Part shown: piece by piece, positions 1 to 10,795 of the stretch
Position numbering within the stretch: position 1 is the first letter of the stretch
How the letters are laid out: each line of letters opens with the position of its first letter
From: Paramacrobiotus richtersi
Lineage: Eukaryota > Tardigrada > Eutardigrada > Parachela > Macrobiotidae
Assembly (NCBI GenBank): GCA_034698045.1
Contig: JAQGAU010000374.1
Coordinates: forward strand, 1-29,657
DNA length: 29,657 bases
Reading direction: 5' to 3'
Made by a program: the position numbers and the translations under genes
Notes under the pieces: generated by a model
Database searches by the model: none
Told to the model about the DNA's origin: nothing
The model's input: only the letters and a program-made list of their open reading frames with translations

Positions 1-3000
1 CCGGGCTGACGTGAATCATGTGGGGAATGCTGTTACTTTCCATCCGCGATGCGGTATTTATTGTATCACCAAATCTATCAGGACAACCATATCTATCACA
101 TTTGCTTATTTGTTTTCTTATTCCATAATCTTTTCTTATTCTTAGCCATCTTAAGGTAATGCATTTTGGCAGATTATTGGAGTTTAAGATAATAACATAA
201 TCTACATGTAAATCTCGAGCAAACAACAGGTTCGAGTGGCTTTACTGTTATAGTTTTAGCGCAACTAAAGAATAAAGGACTTTGCGTCATGCAGTCAATG
301 ATTTGCCTTGTCTTACAAACAATAACGCGGTCGTTTCAATCCCACAACACCGACTGCCACCGGGCCGCTATGGATCCCGCTAATCAGCGCCATTTCCCCA
401 CGATATGGTAACTGGAGGAAGGCTTCGTGAATCGCCATGGCCATAAAACAGATTTGCTGTGCATGCTGATCTGCTATGCGCTCCACCAGACCGCTCGTAG
501 CCTAAACAGCCATTACACTGAAAAGGTCATGGGACGGAGTACATTTCCATCTTACCACGTAGCTGCTTCCAATAGTTTCCAGCTTGTATACCGAATACAC
601 CGCAATAGCTTTATCGAATGCAGAATAGGTTTTGTGCAGAAAGTGGACCACATCCTGCGGAGTGACACCTTTGACCCAGTCGACAAATCCCACCATGTCA
701 TTGAAATATACGCTAATACAGTCCACATATTCCGGAACAACGGGGATGCTGTTTCGCAGTTTCCTGACGATGTGTCTGAAAGTAACATTTTTCTGAATAT
801 CTGAACGGCGAAAATGATCTGCTAGAAAGATATCAACTGAACATTTGGGATTAAAGTTTTGGTTATTACTCGGGCAACATCTCCCGCAGTAGTTGGTCAG
901 CCTTTGCCCGTTCCGCTTTCAGCTGCCAGGTACGGTCAGATACGTCGGCTTCCAGCTTGTCGGCATATCTCTCCAACTGTATCAGGACTATCAGGACTAT
1001 CAGGACTATCAGGGCTAGTGGAACTCGTTCCACTACTGTACGCGCGGGATCAAACGAGTCACAGAGTAGTGTATTCGGACATATGCGCATCGAATATTCG
1101 TACTCTGCCTACACTCACTCATCACACTGCCAGTCCCGTGTAGGGCATTGTGCGCGTAGGGCAAAATTTGTGACTCATTTGATCCCGCGGCTACAGTACG
1201 GTACCGCGCAGGCCTTCGGCGGCGCTGGCTTGTTTGATAACTGTATGGAACTCTCGGAGTTTGGGACGATGTTTCGGATCGTTATGCAAAGCCTGCCGAA
1301 CCAGTGGTATTAATTGCTTAAGAAACGGCTCGGGCATGTTCCCTGTTAAAAGAAAACAGTGCAAGAAACTATATTTTCCTGATAGTTTACATCATCTTCG
1401 TAAGATGTACTGGGAATTAAATTTGAAAACAGAACTGTAATAGTTTCTCGGCTTTACTTATTTAGTTTATTTTCCATTTTCATTTTTTCAAATAAGACCT
1501 TTTCCGTTTTTTATCCAGTAAGGGTCATGGAAGTTTATACTGTACAACGCACCTAGTGTTCGTCTGCTTTCGAGTTTTTCCAACAGGTCAGTACCAAATG
1601 GCTCACGCTCAAACACAATCTGCTGGATTATGAGTGCCGATGCATACACATCGCTTTCCGGCGACGGACGCTGGCCATCGCGCACTTCCGGTGCCAGCCA
1701 CTGATGACAGGGGAAGAAGGATGTTTCTGCAGGGTTAGTGAATTTCTTCCCCATTAACAAACAACACAGCTTCTCATGGCCGTAATCGGTTATCTTCAAA
1801 GTCAAACGTGCGTCGACGACAAATTTAGATATCTTCAAATTGCCGTGGCAGCTGACTGGAGAAGAATGAATAAAGGTCAGCCCCTGTGAATATTACACAT
1901 TTATGTCACACGGCGAAAGTACAATTGCGCCAGATGGAATATATGCGCATCCGTACATGACAAAATCCTTCCAATAATGACAGCTTAAGTATACGGTCAG
2001 CATTCACTGTTTTTATTAGCTTCTCAACTGATCCCTTCGGGCACCACTCGTAGTAAATACGGGGAAAATTGGATGGACCGGCGAATCCCAAACCGATCAT
2101 ACGGTTGATATTTGGATGATGGAACTTATGCACCTACGCAAACAACGTTGGAAGGGTCGTTTGTTCCCGTTAGTAAACTTCTGTTTGTAGGAAATAATAA
2201 TAACGAATGAAAATTAACCAGTATCGTAAATAGTCACGATTCCTGAAAGAAATAACTATGTCGGTTTGTACAATGTGTTGAAGAAATCTCTCTGCCTTAC
2301 TTGGTTCAAGTATCTCATCAACCTCTTGGATATCGTCATTTTCCAACGTGAATTCCATTCCAGTGGTTGTTCAAAAGCTACGCGGCCATCTTTAAGGACT
2401 ACTTGATATGGTGGAGAAGGTTGGGCTTTCAGCGAATTATTTATGTTCCCATGGGAAAGATCTTCGTTCAGTTTGTTGACGCCTTCAACCATCCACCACG
2501 TACGATTCTGATCGGCTGTTCCTTTTCGGCACCTATTCGTGTATTTATACCGTGCGGTTCTCATTGATTCACCATTATAAGAAGTACACATGCATGATAG
2601 AGGGTATTCACTATTGCTACTGTCACTGACCTTATATCCGACTCAGTATAACAACTGCGGGTGTGCATCTTACCAAATCAATCCAATCGTTAATACAAGG
2701 ATCAATAACAACAGTAGCCCAGAAGCAATCAGAGATGCGATCAGAGCAAGGGGTTGTTCAATGCACTTTTCTCCCTGAAATCCACAAACCGGACGATCGG
2801 GAGGTGGTGATCCCGAAGGCCAAACAAAACCTTGATGACTGCTGGATACCAGGACTAGCTTACTATGCGGAGCATCGAACCAGTAAACATCCTGTAAAAC
2901 AATCATCGAGCATTCTCTTTATCAGCAGATGACCGATCGAATGCAGTTAAACATACTTGAAAACTCTCAGTAGTGCTGTTAAACTGTTGCACATAAACAT

Positions 3001-5246
3001 TTGGTTCCCGTACCCGTACCCGGCAGAAAGGTCACGTTTTCGAATGTTAGACGATTGGTTCTGCTGGACACCTTCTTGATCACCCGTTGAGCCGTAACGT
3101 TCTCAAAGCTAGTATCCGCTGCAATGATGTCGGAAATCTTGTCTTCTATGAAGATCTCATCCAAAACCTGAATGCGAAGACTGTTTGTTGGAGATCTCAG
3201 GACTGCTATTCTGATTACGCTGTTTGTTCGACCTGGGAAATCATTTCCACTGCGCCGTAACAGGTGATGGCGAAATCGTTATGCTAAACATCAATGAGAC
3301 AATTTACGTGTAACGCTTTAATACTGCCCTGGCTTATTGTCAACTGCACTTCATACAATGTTCTCGTAGCTGAACGGTGTTCCGAAACGCTTCTCTCGTA
3401 GTTTATCGATTCGGATCCCTGTTTCTTCCCACTTTGACCAGTCGGAAACAGGAGAAGTGAATACGACGACACTGTCCATTGCTTCACGTACCTTCTACAA
3501 ATATGCCGCACGAATCTGTAGGAAATGTTTGATCACAGTCTATTATGTTCTGGTACAAGCTCTGCAGTACGTACCAGATCCAGTGCATCGTTGCCTTTCC
3601 AAAATAATGGAGGTTCGTCTGGGACTTGCCACGTATAAAAATAAATGAATACCTAAGTCATATGCGCCGAGTGTTGACTTAAAACAATACCCCGAGATTC
3701 TTAATCCTGCATGTAAAGTTACAACAGCTTACAAAATCTCCGTTTGTCATATTCAGATCGTGGGCTGCCGCCTGCCAAAGAAACGTATTACCTGATGACG
3801 AGTACAGATCTGTAATCTCAAACTCTATCAGAATCGACGACCTTCGTGAAGCTCCTAAAAATTGACGTACCAGAAACTTCCGCATTCCCCGAACCAAGGT
3901 ACTGATTTTGATCACTAGAACGAAGTACTGTTTATCACAGCACTATAGAATTATTTTCGAAATTGTTGTTGTTGTTTATAGTTGTTGTTTACATCGAGAA
4001 TGCTGGCTTGCTTGGATCAGGGTATCGTAAAATCCTTCTTTCGAAGCCAGGACCGAGTCCGTGTTAAAATATTTGCAGTTAACGATGTCCTTGCTGCGTT
4101 CGAAGATGTACTGGATCGCTTTTGTGGTCGAAACAGCACGTGCTGCTTCTTGGGTACCGGCCAGATTATCATGGATGTGGCTGATAAATGTCCAGTTGTT
4201 CGCTTGCATTAGAGTGACCAGTGCTTGAGCAAACAATGGGTGGGAACCCGACGTTAAGGAGAGGACCGTAGGGTAGCGTTCATCAATGGGAAAACCCGTT
4301 GCACTATCGATATCATGTAGTTTTATTACTCAATCAATATCGTGTAGTTGCATTACTCAATCCATGCAGCTTAACAGAAAACCAGCAAATAAGAAATTTG
4401 TCCCAGCTAGCACGGGATGGGACCGTTGCCAGTACTAGCTGTACATTACCACGCTGAATTTTCATACTCAAACGCTCTAACAAAAGGCAGTTCGAGTGGC
4501 TCTCGCCAGTTCTAACAAATAGTTTAAAGGTATCGATACTGAAGAATTTTGCTTGCTCATGAAACTGATGAAAGGTGCTCGTAAAGGTATTAGATAGTTA
4601 TTGACACAGCTGTCCGACTTACCATGCAACAGTGATTACACCCATTTCTGCAAAGCCACGCTTTACAAGTTTCACTGCATGAAAGGCTCATTAATTAAGG
4701 TTTCAGTTTACCTCGAACAAAGTCCCCGATAAAAGATGCGACGTTGTTACAAACTGTACAGCAGAACATCATTAGGTGAAGAACGGTATAAAAACTTACG
4801 GAAGTTCGTTGCGTTCTGGTTATACGCGTTTCTCAGTATACCGAACTGTGCGCAGGACGCTCTGTGCCTTTGCATACTGCATAAATCAAAGGTACCATTG
4901 GTATGTTCTGTTCACCTGATGTCAGCAGGACGGTTAATCCTGGTCTATCAAAATATCCTTCTCCGTACCATTCCGAAAGAGCCGGAGGAAACATCCATTC
5001 GAAGTCCTTGCAGACATCGTAACTATTTGTCAGATCCGTTTTAGTATAATTGTGATACACTCCGGGGTATTTCTTAACCATATCCTCCACGGCAACCGCA
5101 AAAGCACTTTGCATCGGCTCAACACCGGGACCGCTAGTATTAGATGCTGAGAGAGTTACAATGTTCACTTGAACAGTTGAGGATGAGGAAATCGAGCAAC
5201 AAAGCACGGCACAACTTATCAGCAAAATGGTTGCATATTGCGCCAT
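1..5246 (-). CDS. Receptor-type guanylate cyclase (ANF-receptor-like), 3' end outside window, possibly decaying
   Basis: Single-pass receptor that would make cGMP on ligand binding. Exons inferred from frame and GT-AG sites, 5' to 3': 5246-4916 (start MAQYATILL, signal peptide, ANF-type ectodomain), ~4520-4383, 4303-3993 (RYPTVLSLTSGSHPLF, NNWTF), 3914-3871, 3771-3733 (AAAHDLNMTNGDF), 3652-3575, 3515-3357, two poorly resolved exons near 3290-3010, ~2920-2674 (juxtamembrane CGF motif, Leu-rich TM helix), ~2620-2272, 2133-1957 and 1883-1499 (kinase homology: HPNINRMIGLGF, CHGNLK, LKITDYG), 1342-1205, 976-870 (coiled linker, LLREMLP), 775-556 (VYFNDMVGF), 501-317 (GIHSGPV, VVGLKRPRYC), 74-1 (FGDTINTASRMES). 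Junctions from 1957 to 74 are phase-consistent. Oddities: the second metal-binding Asp of ETIGD is Ser (ETIGSSY); a 5-bp repeat breaks the frame near 2350; an in-frame TAG lies at 3495-3497; the exon 1-2 phase does not match. Family certain; functionality doubtful. Confidence 0.9.
981..1016. repeat. 9-bp minisatellite (atcaggact, four copies) at a splice acceptor
   Basis: Three exact copies and one variant of atcaggact lie just upstream (minus-strand sense) of the linker-helix exon of the receptor cyclase. Read on the minus strand, each copy contains a TAG that could act as an acceptor, all in the same phase, and each retained copy would add Val-Leu-Ile. Confidence 0.9.
1034..1198. mobile_element. 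Small MITE-like element with 29-bp inverted repeats inside a cyclase intron
   Basis: Positions 1034-1062 and 1170-1198 are inverted copies, 26 of 29 positions matching, around the core cgcgggatcaaa. The 107-bp centre has no coding signal. With the 9-bp minisatellite the element fills most of the intron between the kinase-homology exon (ending 1205) and the linker exon (starting 976). I see no clear target-site duplication, so transposition is inferred from the terminal inverted repeats only. Confidence 0.55.
4309..4362. repeat. 27-bp tandem duplication in a cyclase intron
   Basis: Two adjacent 27-bp copies (4309-4335 and 4336-4362) share the ends 'atat' and 'attactcaatc' and differ at a few positions. 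They sit in the intron upstream of the ectodomain exon that starts at 4303. Confidence 0.85.
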
Positions 5247-5561
5247 TCCTGCTCGTGCGAAAATATTATTCAGTCGTATTTGCAAGAGATGTGAATACAA
5301 GGCAAAAAGCCCGAAACACACCCGAAAAAGACGAAGCATTCACAACTCAACTTCTGCAGCTTTCAGCAACTAACATTTGGACCGACTGCAGTTTATATTG
5401 AAGCCTCAGGTCTAAACTCTATCGCAGCATCTTTTGTACAGTCGCCTTTAGACTATAGCGAAGTTACCGTGCTAATGCTCTGTTGGAATAGTGTTGCATG
5501 ACCACATCTGCATGTCCCATTAGATTTGGTATTGTGTAGACATATGTTAGCGTGGTGCTGC

Positions 5562-5622
5562 GTAACCACTACTTGCCACGTATAAGTCATGTATTTGGTG
5601 TAACCACTACTTGCCACGTATA
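5562..5622. repeat. 23-bp perfect direct repeat at the break of GPCR copy A
   Basis: A 23-bp sequence beginning gtaaccactacttgcc occurs at 5562-5584 and again at 5600-5622, a 38-bp period. The second copy starts exactly where similarity of GPCR copy A to its intact paralogues stops. Its 14-bp end, acttgccacgtata, also occurs at 3624-3637 in an ectodomain exon of the receptor cyclase, where it encodes YTWQV. Confidence 0.9.
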
Positions 5623-6213
5623 CAAGGGAAACGGAAAGGCCAGAAATATATTCAAAAAGATAAACAACGACGGCAAAACCGCCGCTGACCCGCAAACCCC
5701 AAGCGGCAATGAGTGGAAGGTCCTTGCCGCCACTCCGCTGACCGTTAGACTGTTAATAACCGTCGGCACGAACCAGCAGATCATAATAAACCCAACGGTG
5801 TTCTTCATAGAAAATATTGATTTGTAGTGAAGGGGGAAATAAGCTGCGACTAGCCGATTGAGGGCTACCGCACAGGATGTCCAATACATGGCGCTGATAT
5901 TGGTCTGGCGGAAAAAGACCACCACGGCGCAAGAAATATGGTCCCTGTATCCCAGCTGGTACCGGAATTGCATGATGTTGTCAGTTGGCGCGTAAACCGC
6001 GATCATTAAGAAGTTGTGGAATAACATCACGCCGATGAGTAGACTGCTGCGTAGGTGTTGAGCGTTTTGTTTGGAGATAACGAAGATTAAGAGAATGCTG
6101 ACAACAGCGCCAATGATGCTGATGGAAAGGGTGGACAGGAACCAAGCGTAGATGGTAGATAAGCATGCAATGGGTGCGCTGGCGGTAGTATTTGAGTTTG
6201 TAGTGTTTGGCAT
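5587..6213 (-). pseudogene. Rhodopsin-like GPCR copy A, truncated after TM5
   Basis: Open frame of 208 codons, clearly paralogous to copies B (8620-9865) and C (16414-17668) from the conserved start MPNTTNSN through TM5 (LFIFLNIFLAFPFPL). Motifs shared with the intact copies include YAPTDNI, LGYRDH, FFRQTN and ALNRLVA at the end of TM3. At about 5623 the sequence changes abruptly to an unrelated tail (YTWQVVVTPNT) followed by a stop, so the third intracellular loop, TM6 and TM7 are missing, and I find no second exon downstream. The breakpoint coincides with a 23-bp direct repeat. No lesion is visible in the retained part, so truncation is probably recent. A short receptor of this kind would not be expected to signal; it could still be transcribed. 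Confidence 0.85.
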
Positions 6214-6329
6214 TTTAAACAGTATATGTTTATGTGGTAATCAGGTTCCAAATGAAAACGCATGCATGAACGTTTCGGCAAACTTTTAAAAGCAACGCAA
6301 TGCATTTACAAAGTAACAGAAGATGCAGG

Positions 6330-6615
6330 TTTTTTGACGTATGGAGACTGTAAAGTCGAAAGGTATCATTGAGTTTGGCGAGCATATGATTAAATACTTT
6401 TGACTAGACATCCTGGTAATGTAGTACCTTCTGATTAATTGTTACAAGGTCCACCAGTAATACAATCTTTTTGATGAATGCCTACCGTATTTCAGCTCTC
6501 GGTTCCACTAATGACTGGCTGTTTTCGTGGGACACAGGTGGACCATCACGTGAGGACTTTTCAGGGTTAGTTTTGTGATGAGAAACTGTAAGAAATGTGG
6601 AAAATTAATGGGTTA
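6330..6615. repeat. GPCR 5'-flank repeat, copy A
   Basis: Upstream DNA of GPCR copy A aligns by eye with upstream DNA of copy B (10055-10500) and with 19360-19675. Shared landmarks in order: gtaaagtcgaa, cctggtaatgtag, caccagtaa, gatgaa, cggtt and gacttttcag. This is part of the duplicated unit and could hold promoter elements of the family, but no specific box is identifiable. Confidence 0.75.
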
Positions 6616-7060
6616 TCATACCGATAACCCCGTATTTACAGAAACGGATGTCGACAAATATTTCGCACGATAGCACGTAAGATGACAATGTCGGATCGGA
6701 AAACCATGTGATTAACTTTGCACATGAATGAATCGCCATTTGAAAAAACCTCCATACCTGATCGATTTCGGTCTTTTCTGTTATGTTCGCAGGCGTGCAT
6801 TTTCCCTTTAGAACGGTTAAAAACTGAAACGATACATAAAAGGTCCACTTTTTTTTGCAACGTTGACAATCTAAAATGTATGTCACAAGCTGTAACAGTT
6901 CTGGGCCGATAAAATGCAACCTAACGTGCAAAAAATAACAGTACAGTCGTATATACATAATCTGATCACTTAAAGTCTGGGCAGTAGTAGCCCGATCCTC
7001 AATTACATTAGCCGAAGCGTCATATTTCAAGAAAACTATTCTTCCCGCCATTCTGCCCAC
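6605..7060 (-). other. Unrecognised 151-codon open frame between GPCR copies
   Basis: The frame is open for 456 bp but shows no domain, signal peptide or plausible splice partners that I recognise. Its right part overlaps the decayed GPCR copy at 7020-7330. Probably a chance open frame in degenerated duplicated DNA. Confidence 0.2.
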
Positions 7061-7330
7061 CGTTTAAGGACGTATTAACAACCGTCAGCACGAGCAAGAA
7101 AATCAGCATAATTATAAGTATCATAATTATTGTTGTTTTCACGAAAAGTATCGCATTGTGGTGATGTATGGAAAACGCGGCGATCAGCCGAACGAGCTAC
7201 CAGGATCACCATTACGTGATAATGGTCTATCAGAGGAAGACTACACAGGCAACATGATCCCTGTAGTCTTGCTGGTAGTGCGGTGGGTGTTGATGCTGAG
7301 GAAGTTTCTGGAGACGTAAACTTTACGGTA
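7020..7330 (-). pseudogene. Decayed GPCR copy (TM2-TM5 region)
   Basis: The plus-strand text lines up with the GPCR copies: cttcccgcca at 7040 and gtattaacaaccg near 7070 match 17180-17220, and caacatgatccctgta at 7252-7267 followed by ctggtag matches 9587-9620. In translation, one frame still gives RDHVACVVFL beside the intact RDHVSCAAVVFL. Frames shift and stops occur throughout, so this is a dead copy lying between A and B in the same orientation. Limits are approximate; TM1-like similarity may extend toward 7560. Confidence 0.65.
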
Positions 7331-7604
7331 GGTCACCGTCGGGAATGGTTCAGCGTAACCAGCAAAGGCACTAAAACGTCGCAAACTGTCCTCCTTCCTG
7401 AGTGACAAGTAAGTCCAGTGGAAAGCTTCGAGAGATACGCTAAGGAACCTATATCTGTACCGGTGTGTGATAACAAACACAACGAGAGCTGATAAATAAA
7501 AGATACGAAGGGTCCGGACAAAACCACAGTAAACACTGACTTGTGAATGATCCCCCAGAACAGAAATAAAACTACGTAGCGGAACGGCTACCCATTGTGA
7601 GAAC

Positions 7605-8619
7605 TGATTCTTGTTTCACCGGGTGTCACCAAAAGTTCTTCATTACAGCGGACAGGTGGCATTTCTCTTGGCCTGCTAAATTATACCGATATATTGTACA
7701 ATACAACAATAAGAGCGATAATTTCGGTGGATTGTTGTTCAATCTGGTTTTATTGCGATTTATTTCCGTGATGGTGACTGTGAACAATGCGGACCGAAAG
7801 GAACCAATGTGCCGTTGGAAACGCATGCTTGGGTGCGATGGCCCTGGCAAGAGCGGTGGCGCCAGTGGAAACGTGGATAACTTATCAACATTATATCGTT
7901 CGGGCACTTCCCCATGAACGTTATGTTACAGGCTACACCCGATGACCTTTCGTTAAATTGCTAGTATTTGTCGGGTTCGTGATTGGAGACATACCTTATC
8001 TGCACAAATGCTATGGTTTATCTGATGTGTTTGCATGGAAGTCAGCAAGAACAGTTCGCTGACAAATCATTGGGCAGAAGACAGAATTATGTAGCAGAAG
8101 GAGTCGCAGTATAATCGACTGACACCCTAACGGCATTGCTATATTGCATTGAAGGATTATCAGTAATGGCATCCGACCACGTGCACCAACAGATTTTGGA
8201 ACAGTTCGTTGAGCGGAAGAAAACTGTAGCTGATAAACATCGCAATCATTGTAAATAAGTGTATTTTCGCGAAATTTCAGACCTATATAATTTGTTAACT
8301 GGCATCAGCTTGCATACATCAGCCAGAAAACGGTACATATGCGTGAGATAGTAAGATTGCTCATATACCTTATACAGTACACCATCCTTATCATAATCGT
8401 GGTACAATTGCGAACTAGGTTCTACTGCCCGTACATGTCTCACCAACCATTCCCCATAAATTATATTTGAATGACCGATACACCGATATACTGTACGTAG
8501 TCGGAAAAGAGCTCAGTCTATACAAAGCGTATGGTGCAAATGAAACTGATCTTGGTCTGAACAGGACATAGTACAAATGCAAAAAAAGATCCACTTGAGA
8601 CGAAACCGAATAACACATT
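7605..8619. other. Gene-free stretch: 3' flank of the GPCR B unit
   Basis: No gene seen. Parts align with 16020-16413 downstream of GPCR copy C: cttgt..cacc followed by ggtggcatttctc at 7655 (ggcggcatttctc near 16065), and aaaaagatccac just after the stop of exon 2. It therefore belongs to the duplicated unit, with about 0.6 kb of extra sequence here relative to copy C. Confidence 0.55.
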
Positions 8620-9865
8620 TCAGTGGCTAGTGGCCATGCTCCTCACTTGGCTAATACGGTGTCCTTGTAGAATCCGTTTCAGTGTCACTTGGTAGTCAGT
8701 TCCCAGCAAAAGGAATATAACCTGCAAGAATAGTAATAATGTCGGACAGCAGTTTCTTCCACTGTACGCGAAAAATCGGGTCATTCGATAGCGATTGGCC
8801 AGTGATAGGTGACGTGTGCATGCGCTCCTGATCGTCTTATAGCTTGCGTTGCTTACACGCTTCACCAGTGTTTTAGGAGTACTTGTACCGAATGCTTCTA
8901 CGGCTTCTACTACGAAGTATCACTTTTGAACTGGTTTCACAATCATTCCTTATCTCTATCGATCCTTCATAAACAGTCCTCTCGCTGTTGCATTTATAAC
9001 GCTAAACTTCATGATGTCATACCGGTGTTCCAACCGATCCACACAGTTGCACCGCCGTTAGCCCCAGCAGCAGCATCCCATATATATTGACAATAGGTTT
9101 AATAATCGGAATTGGCAAAAAGCAGAGTAAGTACCATACATACGACACAATCATAACCCTGGCCAAAACAGCCTGTCTCTGTCGCTTGGCCGATACGTCC
9201 GGGTGCTCCGCGCGCCCATGACCTTTCCTTGTCAACTTAACCGCTAGTAAGACATGCGCCAAACCTTGGACACTCAATGGAAAGGAAGTAGCCAGAAATG
9301 TATTCAAAAAGATAGACAACGGCGGCAAGATCGAGACGGAACCGCAAATCCCAAGAGGCAATGCCTGGAAGGATCTTCCCGCTACTCCACCCAGCGTTAG
9401 ACTGTTGGCAACCGTCGACACGAACCAGCAGATCACAATATACCCTATGGTTTTCTTGACGGAAAACATCGATTTGTACTGATGTGGGAAATAAACGGCC
9501 ACCAACCGATTGACTGCTACCGCACAAGACGACCAGTACGTCGCGCCGAGACTCGTCTGCCGGAGAAAGACCACCGCGGCGCAGGAAACATGATCCCTGT
9601 AACCCAGCTGGTAGCGCAAGATGATGATGTTATCCGTTGGCGCGTAGACCGCGATCATTAAGAAGTTGAGGAATAACATGTGGCAGATGAGCAGACTGCT
9701 GCGCAGGCGTCGGGCGTCTTGTTTGAAAATGATGAAGATTAACAGAATGCTGGCCACGGCGCCAATGATGCTGATGAATATGGTGGACAGGAACCAAGCG
9801 TAGATTGTGGATAAACTAGCTATTGGTGCGCTGATGGTAGAATTGGAATTTGTAGTGTTTGGCAT
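8620..9865 (-). CDS. Rhodopsin-like GPCR copy B, two exons, intact
   Basis: Seven-helix receptor of 314 aa. Exon 1 is 9865-9023, exon 2 is 8721-8620; the phase-0 intron uses GTATGA and a TTCTTGCAG acceptor. Start MPNTTNSNST is shared with copies A and C and carries two N-glycosylation sites. The DRY motif is NRL (AVAVNRLVAVYF), CWxP is CFLP, and NPxxY is GTPVIF. Cys in HVSC (TM3) and GICGS (loop 2) can form the usual disulfide. The C-tail is short and basic (TLKRILQGHRISQVR). The intron splits TM7 right at the NPxxY position, as in copy C. Class A GPCR by topology; ligand unknown. The whole unit, with both flanks, is duplicated in the window. Confidence 0.88.
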
Positions 9866-10054
9866 TGTAAAGGTTGCAGTTTTATGTAGTGATGAGATTC
9901 CAAATCAAAGCGCGGTGCGATGTGGGGGATTCTTCGAACGGTACGGTCCTTGAGATCGTGATAAAATCAGACTGATCATAAAAACAACAGCAATTGATCC
10001 TGTTGTGGTGAAAATGTTGATCGATACATGTAACACAAGATCGAGAAATATTAA

Positions 10055-10500
10055 TTTCTGGAAAATATGTGAATCGTAAAGTCGAATGGTATCGTTGGGT
10101 TTGCTCCCTCATTGTCGAACGTATATGGTTAAAAACTTTAATTACACATCCCTGGTAATGTAGTCCTTGTCTAATTAAACATTCCCTTACTACGTCAACC
10201 AGTAACAGAATCTTCCGGATGAACGTCTACGGACTTTAACGGTACCGGTAATTTCAAGTATCGGTTTCATTAATAACCAACAGTTACTGCTTTTCTCGGT
10301 AACTATGTGTGTTTGTCGAAAACAAATAGGATTTACTGCAGCATTAATGTAACGTATCTTTATGTGTACGTAATGTGACTTTTCAGAAATAATTTTTTGA
10401 TAGTAAATCGAAAGAATTGTGGCAAATCTGTAGATAATAAATGAGACGCAACCTGCGTCAAGGAGAAGGCTAGATCGAACCTACTTCAGCCGCATGGACC
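10055..10500. repeat. GPCR 5'-flank repeat, copy B
   Basis: Best-preserved copy of the upstream repeat. It shares gtaaagtcgaa with copy A, and tcaaccagtaa, atcggtttcatta, tgacttttcaga and gacgcaacctgcgtc with 19360-19675. It contains no gene. Confidence 0.75.
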
Positions 10501-10679
10501 TTAGTCCCTGTATTTCTTTGTTTGTGCACTTGTACGTAGATGCACAAATTCACACTGAATACATCTGCTGCGCCCGACTGAATATTTAGCCTTGGCCTCA
10601 GTTAGCCCACGCAAACGTCCTCAGCTGTTTTTATTCGGCAATAGCCCAGAAATGATGTTGACACAATAAAAATTCCAAA

Positions 10680-10795
10680 AAATAAAATAAAAAAATTTGT
10701 CCCAATTAGCGTACGCGAAGGAACATTAACCAGGATCAAAAACGTTACCGCGCATAATTTTATGCCTAAACCCTGAAACAAAAAAATACATAGGC
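10680..10795 (-). pseudogene. Relic of an ANF-type receptor ectodomain exon
   Basis: The minus strand aligns over about 110 bp with the cyclase ectodomain exon at 4383-4520: KIMRGNV against KIQRGNV and NVPSRT against TVPSRA, then W-D-K-F after a 2-bp shift. The VPSR codons differ only at third positions, which shows past selection on protein. Frameshifts make it non-functional. It lies just past the 3' end of the P450. Confidence 0.55.

Noticed and set aside
427..804. 125-codon plus-strand open frame at the left end
   Set aside because: It is the antisense shadow of two well-supported cyclase exons.
776..870. Frame break between the linker exon and the cyclase domain
   Set aside because: Donor GTAATA and acceptor TTACTTTCAG at 776 give MLPEHIVRKL in frame.
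1910..1960. Apparent 4-bp frameshift in the kinase-homology domain after LLEGFCH
   Set aside because: An intron from GTACGG (1956) to TTCACAG (1884) joins LLEGFCH to GLTFIHSSPVSCHGNLK in phase, so no lesion is needed.
3567..3575. GTACGTAC tandem duplication as a frameshift in the ectodomain
   Set aside because: The second GTAC is part of a normal donor; splicing to TTTCCTACAG at 3516 keeps the frame.
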